Part shown: in pieces, positions 1 to 11,461 of the stretch
How positions within the stretch are numbered: the first letter of the stretch is position 1
Layout of the letters: each line of letters opens with the position of its first letter
From: Gnetum montanum
Lineage: Eukaryota; Streptophyta; Gnetopsida; Gnetales; Gnetaceae
Reading direction: 5' to 3'
DNA length: 64,000 nucleotides
Assembly: GCA_015680685.1 (NCBI GenBank)
Contig: MNCI01037673.1
Span: 100,936 to 164,935 of the forward strand
The notes under the pieces: generated by a model
What the model saw: only the letters and a program-made list of their open reading frames with translations
What the model was told of the DNA's origin: nothing
The model's database searches: none
Position numbers and translations under genes: made by a program

Positions 1-1
1 C

Positions 2-1846
2 ATTCTACAAGCTCCTAACTGGTCCAGACCATTCCATGTCATGACTGATGTATCCATCTATGCATTAGGAGCTGTACTTATGCAGTTAGATGACCAAAAA
101 TTTCCTTATTACATCCGCTATGCAAGTAAAAGTATAGCTAGTGCACAATTTAACTACACTACTATAGAAAAATAATTAATGGCTGTAGTGTTTGCACTAG
201 AAAGATTTAGGCACTATGTATTGGGGTACAAAGTATTTATACACATAAATCATAGTGCAATCTGGTTCCTCATGAATAAGCCAATGGTAAGCCCTTGTAT
301 TATATAATGGCTGGTAATCCTAAAAGAGTTCGATCTAACAATGATCGATCATAAGGGCATCGAGAATGTAGTTGTTGATCATTTATCTCGATTGTGTTGG
401 AATAGCAAAGAGGATGAGTATCCCATCTCTGATCACTTCCTTGATTAGTTCCTCTTTGTTGGTGTAGTGAATGACCAATCACCCACAGAGATGAATTAGT
501 ACAGTAGCATTCTTACCTATCTCCTTACCTAACAAACACCACAAGAGCTAGACCTTAAGAAGAAACAACAGTTTCTTCACAAAGCCAAGTATTTTATGGA
601 GATCAATGGACAACTTTACAAATTATGTCCCGATGGCTTGGTTCATTGGTATGATCTTGATAGAGATCAATTGAGAGTTCTCCAAGATGCTCATGAGGGC
701 CCATGTGGGAGTCATTATGCTGGGAGATGAACGACCATCAAGATCCTACTTACAGGGTATTATTGGCCTACCTTGTTCTGAGACATCCATCAATTCATCC
801 AATCTTGTGAGCATTTCCAATGTGATGGGGGAATGACTGCTAGAATGGAGGGTCCACAATAATGGATTCAACCACTAGAACCCTTTGACATTTGGGGAAT
901 CAATTTCATGGGGCCCATTAGACCAATGTTCAATGGAAAACCTTACATTGTAGTTGTCGTAGACTACTTAACAAAATGGGCTGAAGCAGCTACTATTAAA
1001 GATTGCACCTCATCTATAGTTGCACGATTTGTTCAACAACAAGTTGTCAACAGGTTTGGTGTGCGACATGCACTTATCTCCGATAATGGTACACACTTTA
1101 CAGCTGCAACTCTTCAAAAGTTAATGCAATACTTAGGGGTTGAGCACAAATTACTACACCATACCACCCCCAAGCAAACGATCAAGCCGAGGTCACCAAC
1201 AGGGAAATTACTAAGATACTGACCAAAACCATTAGCAACTATAAGCGAGACTAGAACACTAAATTAAATGATGCTCTTTAGGCATACCGCACCACATGGA
1301 AACTCCCTATAGGCTACTCTCCCTATGAGTTAGTGTATGGAAAACTTCCAACGCTCCCTATCCAAACTGAGCTACGTACGTTAGCCATGGCATGTGACCT
1401 CAACCTTGACCTTGATCTAGCACAAAAAACAAAGGTTGATGACTCTTAACTTGCTAGATGAGAATCAATTAGCTGGCCTATCTTTTAATGAGTTGCACAA
1501 GGCATTTAATAAACAATGTCATGACCTGAAAATTAGGCAAGTTAAGTATTAACCAGGTGATAAGGTTCTCTACTGGAATCCCACACATGTCTCACAACAT
1601 ACCAAATTTCAAACGCCGTGGGAAGGATCTTACATTGTCTATGCAACTTTTCCTTTAGGGGCCATGACCATATATAAACTTGAGAGCCCGGATAAGAGAC
1701 TGTTAGTCAACGTGCAAAAAACAAAACCCTTCCATGAGTTTAAGACAGCCAGAACATATGCTACCTCTATAGGTGGGCAACCTTGCTCATTATTTCGGAT
1801 CTCCTCCTTCCAATTCAATCATGGGGGAGATGGCCACCCTTGCTAA
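2..1846 (+). pseudogene. pol fragment: RNase H and integrase (element 1)
   Basis: The reading starts inside RNase H (HVMTD, then VLMQLDDQ, ASKS, FNYTT) and has a TAA at 173-175 where relatives read Glu in the EKELMAVV block. It runs on through a DHLSRL motif to the integrase zinc-binding part (HEGPCG..HY, CEHFQCDGG) and catalytic core. The first catalytic Asp of the usual IDFMGP is Asn here (INFMGP, about 900-911). The second, in ISDNGTHF (about 1075-1098), is kept. The core is then broken near 1180-1260. The C-terminal part (YWNPTHVS, LVNVQKTKPFHE) ends at a TAA at 1844-1846 after HGGDGHPC, the same tail as the other copies. Several stops and frameshifts make this non-functional. In a living element it would process and integrate cDNA. 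Confidence 0.85.
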
Positions 1847-3876
1847 TCACTAAAGGCTCTTAGTTCTTTCTAAGTTTTCATTTTACATATTTTTTTTACA
1901 CATTTTTGTTTTACATATTTTTGTTTTACACATTTTTTTTACATATTTTTGTTTTACACATTTTTGTTTTACATATTTTTGTTTTACACATTTTTGTTTT
2001 ACACATTTTTTTTACACATTTTTGTTTTGTACATTTCTTTAATTTTTCTTGTTTTTGTTTTACACCATTGTTTATTTTTTTACCATGTCTTCGTGTGATT
2101 TTATTTTGTTTTGTTCGTAACCTAATAAGTGTTCATGATGGTGGTATGAATAATATTATATCAATTGCTAATGTTTGGATTTTACCTTTGAAGTATGATC
2201 TCAATATTAAGGTATGGTTCTTTTGATTAACATGCAATGAGTCCACGTCATTCATACATCCATAAAATCCTATGGTCTCCCTTGGCTTGGAACTATACAG
2301 TCCCCTTTTCTCTAATAAAACTATTAACGAAGTGGTGGCTGAGTATTTCTCAAACTAAGGAAGGACTCAAGGGATGAAAAGAGTGTGACTTCAAGGAGAT
2401 TCGATGCATTTGTACTGGCTATTCTCTTGAGTGCTTGGATGCTTTTTTCTTGGGTTTTCGACCATTCTGACCATTCATCAAATCACTGAAAGCTGAGTAC
2501 ATAAAAATAAGTCTTTGCATGGTGTGGTTCTCATGAGAAAAACACAAAAAAAAAAAACAACGGTGAGAATTCAAAGCACACCCCTTAGACACAATAATGA
2601 ACTTGGGCTACAAGCACTAGTTATGGAACTAGAAAGAAATGTTACCCATGCCTATAGGTTCCCTCTAACTTAGGCCCTTTCTCGCTTCCTGGTTCTCCAT
2701 CTCGCTCTCCTTGGAATGGTGGTGAATTTTTGTAGAGGCATTCTTATTACTTCAAGAGGATGGGTTAGTCAAATGTGTTGATGCGAGGTTACTGAATGTG
2801 GTTTGTTGAGCCTAGATTTGGAATGAGTTTTACTCGGTCACATTAACCATAAAACACACAAGGGACTTTACAGAACCTTGTTCTTGGGTTTCCATTCCAT
2901 TCTCTCCTCTCCACCTTTCTTTTCCATTTTTCATCTCATTGCTAATTTTATCATTAGTTCATACCTTGGTTGATGCATCATTTTTCCTTGGTAATTTCTT
3001 ATAGATAAGTTTTTAACTCTTGCTTTCAAATGACATTCCTAGAGCCTATGGACTCTTTGGGTTGTAGGTCTGTCAGGGCATCAAAGGCATGAGCCTGCTT
3101 TGGGGAGGACCCACTAGCATTCCTTTTTGGTGCACTTGTTAACTTCTTTCCCTTGAACATTTCTTACAATCAACAATTTTTTGTTTCATCCCCATCCATG
3201 GCATCCATTTTCTTCATGTTTCCATTATTACTTTTCTCCATCTTTCTTATTCCTTATCTTTTTCCATCCTATTACTATTGGAGGTTTGCTCTTCGTCATG
3301 GGGGCCCTAGCACAATTTTTTCAATTTTCTCTAACCCCTACACTGTGGTTAGTCACTAGTGTTAAAACTATAGAATCAGTATCTACCATAACCACAACTC
3401 AGCCAATGCCCTTTACATCGAGGCAAGGTATCAATTGCATTGTGATTTATCTACCCTCACTCATTTGTGACTGTGTTGTGTGTGTAGATGGCAATCATAC
3501 AACAATGGACTAGGCCTAGAGAAAACACTTAGGATGGACCAAAACTAGAGCATTTACAAAAGGAGCAAGATTGGTGGTGTGGCTATGGATAAACAATGGA
3601 AGGTGCAATCTTGGCATCGGCAGCAACACGTCTTCTTCTTTCTCTCTCTCCTTCTCTTCCAACTATCAAACAAGGCCAGATATCATTTATGTATAGTGTT
3701 CAATTTTGTGGTCATGAACACTGATGTTGTCATGTACTGTATTGTTGATCCATTCATCGAGCACATTAAGTTTGTCACCTCATTCCACAGTCAATGGTCA
3801 TTTAGTCAATAATCCCATACCTTTCCAATATTTTGTAAGGAACTTGAGGATGATTTTTCATTCAGTCATAGGGGTA
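1847..3876 (+). other. 3' non-coding region of element 1 with T-rich tandem repeat
   Basis: Two kilobases between the pol stop and the 3' LTR. Positions 1878-2045 hold an irregular tandem repeat of TTTTTGTTTTACACA-type units, which gives a spurious Phe-rich open frame. The rest matches the 55640-57520 region of element 3, including ACAAGCACTAGTTATGG and GCATGAGCCT blocks. A GTGTGTAG acceptor-like site precedes ATGGCAATC at about 3488. No env-like ORF of useful length is left. GGGGTA just before 3877 is a weak polypurine tract. Confidence 0.6.
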
Positions 3877-4670
3877 TGATGAACCATGATATCGAATCAA
3901 CCATGTGATATCGAATACCTGATATCGTGGCCCGTCTCCTTGCCTATAAATAAGAGGTGGCGCCCTTGGTTTCCATAATTAGAAGTTATTCCCTTAGCCA
4001 AACTCTTGTCATTTTTTCCCTCCAGAGTTATAACTATTTCTACATGCCCGCAGTAGGAGTCATAGAGTGAAAAGATCTTTATTCGAGCATTGTGTACCTA
4101 AGCACACTTTGTGTACGGCTATAAAGATGAACTTTATGATAAACCTTGCAACATACAAAATAGATTAATTAGTGTTAATTATTATTTAATGCTTTCCTAG
4201 TTAATTAATGATTTCTCTCACCTTACAACTCTCTTAGTTAAATACACTCAGTACAACTGCTTCGAGCATGCATGTAGCACTTGGTAACCCAATAACAATT
4301 AGCGTTTGGTAATCCCAGCAACGTTGCACCGGTTTAGGATGTGTACGGCAAGTGGGAACAGATATTGGTGTTAGGAGTACTTAGAACTTAGTTAATGAAT
4401 AGTTGAAATAGATTAGTTACTTAGTTATTTCTATCTCTCCTCCTTATTAGTGCAAGATATAAAACACATAAAAGCTATAAAAATCATATGCCTCAAGCTT
4501 ACTTAACCATACAACCGTGACATACAAGTAAGTTTGGGAAGACAATGATTAATCAACACGTTATTGTTCCACAGAGGCACATAGGAACTTAGTCCTTGGA
4601 ATTCGACTAGATCGTGCATGAAATGCTTGTATTCGTATGGTTGAGCATAGGGGTACCTCGCCACTCATCA
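3877..4670 (+). repeat. 3' LTR of element 1
   Basis: Begins TGATGAACC and ends CCACTCATCA, 794 bp. A GATATC-rich stretch (3884-3930) lies upstream of a TATA box, CTATAAATAA (3944-3953). The U5 part carries TTGGTAACCCA and TTGGTAATCCCAG units (about 4270-4320). The end matches the other LTRs here (GGTTGAGCATAGGGGTACC). The following bases are CTAAT; the matching upstream copy is outside the window. Confidence 0.85.
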
Positions 4671-6238
4671 CTAATGAACTGAAAAAGAAGGGATTAATAA
4701 TAATCTCTTTGATTGATTTGGCCTAATTGTCACAGCTATACCGCATTGTCTCAGGAATTTGGTACTATAGAAAGATAATCCTAGGAACCCACCATAACAT
4801 ATTTTTCCTATCTATATTATTACCAAGAACACTATAGCTTTCTTAATGAAACTAAATAAAAACTGAAATTTTATTAGGTCAATACACCCTATGGTAGAAA
4901 TATACATACTATGAGTTTTGAAAACATCATTAAGAAAGTTACCACATATTCTTGATAACAGTTGGAACAAACCAACTAAATTTGCAACTATAATATTCCA
5001 TCTATGTTTAATATGCTCCAACATAAGAAATTTTATGAAAATGTAGTATTCATCCTTAATGCTATGTGTATTACACAATCAACATATTTGTTCTTTATGA
5101 GTAATTTTAAGCCATCTACCTATTTCAACTCTTAGAGGATAAGATCCAATTCATACTTTGCTAATTGTACACTGTAAATGATGAGGAATACAAGAAAATA
5201 AATAATTTGTCGTTGGATTAAGGCCTACCTTGATACTATTCAAATAGAAATGTTGTTTACCTTCAACATTCTTCCAAAGTTTTTGATATATTACTTGTTT
5301 TACCAAATTGAGAGCTTCGTAGGATCAAAATAGAGAATGTAGCCTTGAATATTCCATTTATTAAGCCATAGAACTCCCTCATGAAACCATCCTTTATCAT
5401 TTTCCATCATCACTTTTTAAGAATATTTTTCCAATGAAGATGTGAAAAGATTATGAGTGTAGGCTATAACCTAACAAATAACTTTAACCTCTAACATCAT
5501 CATCTCTGCTTTAAGAAATATAATATCATATTATGTCTATCTCTTCACTTTAAATTCATCAAGAAAAAAAATCTTCTAAGTTTCTTCTATTTGTTTCTCA
5601 TATTTATTTGATAGAGTAAGATCCCATATAATACACCCATAAGGAATAATAGGTTGAAGAATTTTATGATAGTTTTTTTCAGATATCCCAAGCTAGAATA
5701 GATTTTTTCTTATATTTGATTTTTAAAGAAAATAAGGCTTTCATGCTACTTTTAACTCTTTGAGTAATGCATTGATCAAATTTGTAATTGCACGAGCATT
5801 CTATGCCAAGATATTTGTAAGAGGAAATTATGTCTACATGTTAATGTCCTATAGTAAAATTGTACATCTTATTTTTTGTGCTACAAATCATAATTTTTAT
5901 TTTTTGGAAATTAACTTTAATTTTGGAATTCTTGATAAAATTCATTAAAAGTATTAAGCATTTTTTGCAATCCTTCCATTGAATTTAAAATTAAGACAAT
6001 ATCTTCAGCATAGAATAAGATTCTAGTCGAACTACTTGTAATTTTAATTACAAAATGAGTTGTTCTTTTATGTATCCATGCTTCAAGTTCATCAATAAAA
6101 AGACCAATTAAAGTAGAAAGAAAACATCCTTGCTTCACACCAACAAAACTATTAAACTAGCTTATATATATATCTCTATGAATTGGTCGAGATGATTTTA
6201 AAGAAGATGATGTTAACCAAGCCCGACTATTGGATGAG

Positions 6239-7254
6239 TGATGAGTGGTGAGGTACCCCTACACTCAACCATACGAATATGAGCATTTTATGCACAATTC
6301 GGTCAAACTCCATAGATGGGCTAGTTGTGGTATCTAGATAGTTACTTGCTAATCGCAGTTTGCTATCTTCCTACCTGGACTAGTATTTGCTTTATCACGT
6401 ATGGTTTAGTCCAAATTGAGGTGTATGATGTGGTTTCTAACCTAGTGCTACTCTTGGAGGTAATGGAAAATAACTTGTTAAGCTAAGAGAGGAAGGATGA
6501 AGAGAGTCTAAGCTAGCCTAAGTGTGATGATCATTCATTCCTTAATCATCCATACACATCATGGACCTCATGCACGACTACTACTGGGATTACCAAGTGC
6601 AAATCCTAGGTACACTACTGGGTTACCAAGTAGTCACACTTAAATGCACATGATTAAGTCATACTTATTCCACGTTTAAGGAGTTTAGGGTGAAGAGATA
6701 TTAACTACAAAAGTAATAAATAACAATAAAAATTAAATTATTAAACTAGGTGAATGCTACAATGATGAAGTAATCTTGATCTTTATTTCTGATCATGTGC
6801 GTGTCCAAGTATGTCACACTTAAATAAAGGTGTTGTACAATTACAATCATCACACTGCAGGCATGCACTAAGAGAAAAGAGTTGAGAGGAAAAAATGACA
6901 AAAAGAGCCTACTCTAATACTAAACTGACTATTGACTTTCCTATGCGTCCCATTGTGTATTTATAGGCTCACACGAGAACTACGATATCATGTGTATGAT
7001 ATCACTTGTTAGGTTGTGATATTGTGTATGATATCAGACCCTTGTTAACCAGGTGCTAATATCAGACCCCTGTTATCAGACCCCTAATATCTGATAAGTC
7101 CTGATATCTGACCCGCGTGTGTGTGATATCGAGGGTCCAATATTAGGGGTTCAATAATAGGGGTCTGATATCAGCACCTGGTTAACAAGGGTCCGATATC
7201 AACACCTGGTTAACAAGGGTCTGATATCAGCACCTAACAAATCATGATTCATCA
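6239..7254 (-). repeat. solo Athila-like LTR inside the LINE
   Basis: On the minus strand it begins TGATGAATCATG and ends CCACTCATCA, 1016 bp. It is bounded by a perfect 5-bp target duplication, ATGAG at 6234-6238 and 7255-7259. No internal element sequence adjoins it, so it is a solo LTR left by LTR-LTR recombination. It is longer than its relatives (794-886 bp) because its U3 (about 6980-7240) holds an expanded array of GATATC-containing repeats in both orientations. AATAAAG and TTGGTAACCCAG-type U5 units are recognisable. Confidence 0.9.
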
Positions 7255-7259
7255 ATGAG

Positions 7260-7690
7260 GAAACAAGATACTTAAAAATCAAATAACTCATCCATCCTCT
7301 ATTTCTCTACCATTTCCCAATTTAGTTATACCCTCTCAATCAAGTTTGTTTTGTCTTTATTTGTTCAAGGTGTTTTTGAGCTATTATTTAAACATTGTGT
7401 TTTTGAGCTATTCAAGGTGTCTATCGTAGCATGTTGTATTATATAAGACATGGTGGAAGTGCCATTATAGAAATGTTAATTTTACTTTTGAGTGACCTGG
7501 GTTTCTAGCTTTATCAGGTTTTTTTTGACATTACAAAAAATGGTAAATTTCTTATTGTGTATCTTTGTTGTATCGAGAGTTTTGACCTTACAGAAATGGT
7601 AATTTTAGTATTATCATGTCCATAAAATACATCCCCCTGTCACCCAGCATCATGCTAGACAAGTTGGCCTCTTAGCCAAAAAAAAAAATC
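7260..7690 (+). other. Unrecognised A-tailed segment within the LINE
   Basis: This stretch separates the solo LTR from the start of the LINE RT and does not translate as LINE on either strand. It contains a short direct duplication (GTGTTTTTGAGCTATT twice near 7370-7410). It ends in a run of A after CTCTTAGCC (7679-7690), as an A-tailed retroposon on + would. I do not recognise a family and see no clear target duplication. Confidence 0.3.
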
Positions 7691-9329
7691 TTTCCTTCCT
7701 ATTTGTAAATGAATGCATACCTCTTTGTAAAATCATGGATAATAGTGTGTTGAGAACTTCTAAATTCTCTAAGTTCTGTTATAACTTGCTTCAAATGATA
7801 TAACCATAGATCTTAGAAAAATCTACAAAGTGAATATAAGTTTTCTTTTGTGGAACTTTTTCTTTAACAATAAGATATTTTAAAGTGATAAGATGACCTA
7901 TAGTAAAATCTACGTATTTGATTTTCTTCAACTCATCTTCCAAGCATAGTTAATAGAATAGTGCCTAGAAGCTTACCAAAAAATATTACAATTATTTTGA
8001 TCTTTTCTTTCTCCTATTTTATAGAGCATAACTACTTTATTAATGCACTACTTTCTTTCTAACCCTACTTGCACATCCAAATTTAACTTATTCTAAATGG
8101 CATTCCATACTAGTGGACATTCTCATTTAAGGATTTGTTTATATAAGTTATTTGCATTAGCAAATTTTCCTTAATACCAATTTTTTTTAACCCATGCATT
8201 GTTTCATCATAGGAAATTAACAATGATGTATTATCTTTATTATGAAAATCTTCTATTCTATCATTAATATAAAATAAAGCTTGATAAAAATTTTCAATAT
8301 CTTTGAGAGAAAAAACATAGTCTGTTCTTCTTTTAATTTGAAATGAATGCCAAAAATATTTGGGATATTTCTTTATCATTTATAATAAACTATTCTATCT
8401 ACTTGATAAATTCTCTCTTTTTTGTTCAAATCAGAATTTTATATGCCCTGATAGTCTCTAGTGACTTTTGATTCTTCAATAAGATTCTAGCTATCTTACA
8501 TTTTTGATTGTTTGTAATTTGGCCTTTAGAAGTATTTAGGATAATTATAATTATATTTTTTGTAATACTTACACTTAGATTCCAAATCTTTCAAATTTCA
8601 TTTTGAAAATCCTCCATTTTTTCAATTATTTTGAAGTGCTTTTGCCTCCTAGAATATCTAATATGTTGTGTATCTAGTAATAACATAAGTATAAAGTGCA
8701 TTAGTAGGATTCATCTACTTCAAAACATTTGATACTACTAACATTATCTAGGATAGAAAAAAGAGAATCAATACTGAAGCTGCCTATGGTTGGTCCTACA
8801 AAAGTGAAGTTCCCTAATTTTGGATATTTATTAATATCGTTTAGAACCAATAGATCTAATCCTTATTCCCATTCTAATAAATTTTTTTCCCTATGGTTAA
8901 TTTATTTATCTTCAAAGCATCAATTACATTCTTTATATTTCTCATATTCTAGAAAGTATTGAGGATTTCAGTGACTAATGGGGATCTAAACAAAACTAGT
9001 TATAGCATTAACCTCACCACATATGTAAATTTTTCCTCATTGAGCAAAACTACCAATATCCATGCTAAGGGATTGCAAGGCAAAATCCTCTAATAAAACT
9101 TGTTATTCATAAAGAGTAGTTTTTCTCAGTGGAGGTTACTCCTCTAGTTACCTAGCATAGTTAGATTTTAATTATCTATGTGTACTAAATTCTACATCTA
9201 GTTGTCTTCCAACTTCTTTAATAGGATCTCTAATGTAGGAGTAGAGTTGACACCTCCTTAAACTGTCAATTTGAATGGCTTGTTTTAGGTTCTTATCCCA
9301 TAAGATCTATAGGCTAGGTTTGTCCAATG

Positions 9330-10465
9330 TTACATTCCACAAGTATCAAATCATGGAATGTTGACATTCTTAATTGCCTAGGACTACTTTGCAAAATTCT
9401 TATGTCTACCTCAAGTAACTAAATTGATATCTTATGCATATAAGAAACAAAATGGATGAATTTTCTTACTATTCTTCCCCAAAGTTGGATGTTTTATGCT
9501 ACTTTCTTACACTTGAATTTCTCAGGCATGGTCCTCTACTAGTAGTTGCATCTTCAAATTTAGGACATTCGTCTAGGACACATATGCCTCTTTTTCCAAA
9601 ACCATAAAATGAGAATCATAAATGTGCACATATCATCCTTGGAATCTAGACATGCCCTCTTTATGTCAAAACTTGAAAAATGTACCACCTAATGTCCTCA
9701 AATCATCCTAATCGGAGACTTCAATGGCATCTATCATCCCAATGAAAGAACATTGAATATTTTCTCTAATGTGAAGCAATGTTTTCTTGATTATTTCTAG
9801 GAACTCATTGGGACTATGAAGCTTCCACTTGATTGTGGTCATTTTAATTGGAAACATCCATTCACCAACTCATTTGTATGTGAATCTTAAATTAAGAAAC
9901 TTTAGATCTTCCTTTCACTCATCTCCACCCTTTTCCTTCATCTAAAATGTATTAATTGAGGTTTCTCTAATCACTATCCACTAATACTACATCTTAAATG
10001 CTCCCTTGGTCCCCTCTCCTATTTTAGGTTCAAAAATATATGGCTCTTTCTAGTTAACATGTAAGAATTTATCTTAAATTACTGGAACCATGAAATTACA
10101 TATAGGAAATCCATTAATGATTACTTGTACTTTCTTAAGATCATACCTTAATATGAGCATTATCATCTCCACACAACTCTCACTAGCATTTTTCCACACG
10201 TTGATGATCAACTCAATGCTTTAAAAACCATGATCCTCTAAACTTGAATAATTTCAACCTTTAAACATATCTAGCTAATCTTATCACTATAGAGGAAAAC
10301 TACTACAAACAATGATTGAAAATCATTTGGTTATCTACAAGTCATTACAATCTCAAATTCTTCCTTCAATAAGTCACCTTCAAACACTTACAACTCTGCA
10401 ACATCTCTTTCTCTAATGATGCTTATTAGGGTGTCTTTATAGCCAAACAATATTTCTAGAGACTT
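9330..10465 (+). pseudogene. L1-like LINE endonuclease fragment
   Basis: A plus-strand translation with frameshifts gives the order of a plant L1 ORF2 endonuclease: SWNVDILNC (cf. SWNVRGLN) near 9345, LCI-stop-ETKW near 9440, IGDFNGIYHP near 9715-9740, then D-GHFNWKHP near 9835 and a decayed SNHYPLIL (cf. SDHCPL) near 9965. After about 10050 the reading is a decayed linker. No RT domain follows; the sequence is cut by the 5' LTR of element 2 at 10478. It runs opposite to the neighbouring LINE, so these are two separate insertions. It would nick target DNA in a living element. Confidence 0.6.
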
Positions 10466-10477
10466 TTCATTATTAGT

Positions 10478-11286
10478 TGATGAATTGTAAATTGGTTCTG
10501 TTGACTAGGCCTCATCAACATAGTGTCTATTTTTACCTATAAATACGTGCTTACCTATTGTGTTTATGGCATCTTTTGTCATAGTTGTAGTGAAGCTTTT
10601 GCAATTTTGTCATTTAAAAGTTAGAATATTTTCTAAGTGCTCATAGTAGGAGTCAAAGAGTGTATAGATCTTTATTCGAGCATTGTTGTACTTGAGCATG
10701 GTAGTGTGTGCAATAATGAAGACAAGCTTTTTGATAAACCTTGTAGCACTTTGAAATAGATTAATTGTTTATTAAGACATTTCATATTTTATGCAATTTC
10801 CTTTAATGCTTTAAGTAATAAAGCTAAATTAAGCTAGATTAAATACTGATTAACTAAGCACATAAATACAACCACTTCGAGCATACACTTAGTGCTTGGT
10901 AATCCCAGTAATGCTTAACATTGGTAACCTAGTAGTGTTAAATGGGTTTAGGATGTGTACAGCAAGTGGGAATGGATGCTTATGTTAAGAGTAGTTAGGT
11001 GTAGCTAGTTAGATTAAATTAGCAATTTAATTATTTTATTTTATTCGTTATTCTTACCCTTAGATGACTTAAAACAAAAAACATAAAAATCATATGCCTT
11101 AATTGCACTTAACCATACCTTTGCATTTCACAAGTGTAATTGGGAAGATAAAGATTATAGTGGTTAATTTCATTTCCTAAATACCACTATACTTAGAAGG
11201 CTATAAGTCCATGTAATTTGATCGAATCACATGTGAATGCTTAGTGATTCATATAGTTAGGAGTAGGGTCTACTCACTATTCATCA
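10478..11286 (+). repeat. 5' LTR of element 2
   Basis: Begins TGATGAATTG, ends TATTCATCA, 809 bp. A TATA-like CTATAAATAC is at about 10538-10547. An AATAAAG-like AATGAAGACA marks the usual R region near 10712. U5 carries TTGGTAATCCCAG and TTGGTAACCTAG units near 10890-10930. The decayed PBS follows after one base, which fixes the 3' border. The 5' border rests on the shared TGATGAAT start; upstream bases TTAGT would be the target duplication but have no partner here. Confidence 0.8.
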
Positions 11287-11287
11287 T

Positions 11288-11306
11288 TGGCACTATTGCT
11301 AGGGAC
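11288..11306 (+). promoter_or_regulatory. Primer binding site, tRNA-Asp type, decayed
   Basis: TGGCACTATTGCTAGGGAC follows the LTR by one base. Compared with the complement of the plant tRNA-Asp 3' end (TGGCGCCGTTGCCGGGGA), all differences are C-to-T or G-to-A. Confidence 0.75.
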
Positions 11307-11461
11307 TTGTATTTTGATACGTGCACTATAGGACTTAGTGAACATTATTTAGGATCACTGGATCAAACCCTAAGGTCATAATCATTCAAAAAAATTAATT
11401 AAATACATAATAATTAATTAAAACTATACTACAAGCATACTAAGAAATTATTATTTTTTAA

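Larger units (their letters stand above)
1..4670 (+). mobile_element. Athila-like Ty3/gypsy element 1, 3' part
   Basis: The 3' portion of an LTR retrotransposon whose 5' half lies left of the window. Order: RNase H, integrase, gag-pol C-terminus, 2-kb non-coding tract, 3' LTR ending CTCATCA. It is placed in the Athila branch because the homologous intact element in this window (48413-58368) has Athila-type protease and RT and a tRNA-Asp primer site. The target duplication cannot be checked because the 5' end is missing. The base-by-base decay is similar to the other copies here. Confidence 0.85.
4690..9110 (-). pseudogene. RTE-like non-LTR retrotransposon (LINE), decayed and split
   Basis: Minus-strand reading from right to left gives endonuclease, then RT, then C-terminus. 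Near 9060-9010 is GKIYICGEVNA, a decayed GDFNAR-type endonuclease motif. At 8950-8720 is the last part of the domain (FTFVGPTIGSFSIDSLF). Linker and RT start lie at 8380-7690 (MLYKIGERKD resembles the IYKKGDR motif). The RT core is at 6138-5917, with KQGCFLS for KQGCPLSP and LFYAEDIVLI for the YADD box, so the second catalytic position is altered. The C-terminal part (SSYKYLGIE, then a Cys/His stretch with DEYYIF) reaches about 4812. A solo LTR interrupts it at 6239-7254, and 7260-7690 is not recognisable as LINE. RTE-like is my best class; many stops are present. Confidence 0.7.

Noticed and set aside
1906-2226. Open frame of 106 codons, Phe/His-rich
   Set aside because: It is a translation of the T-rich tandem repeat after pol and has no counterpart in other copies.
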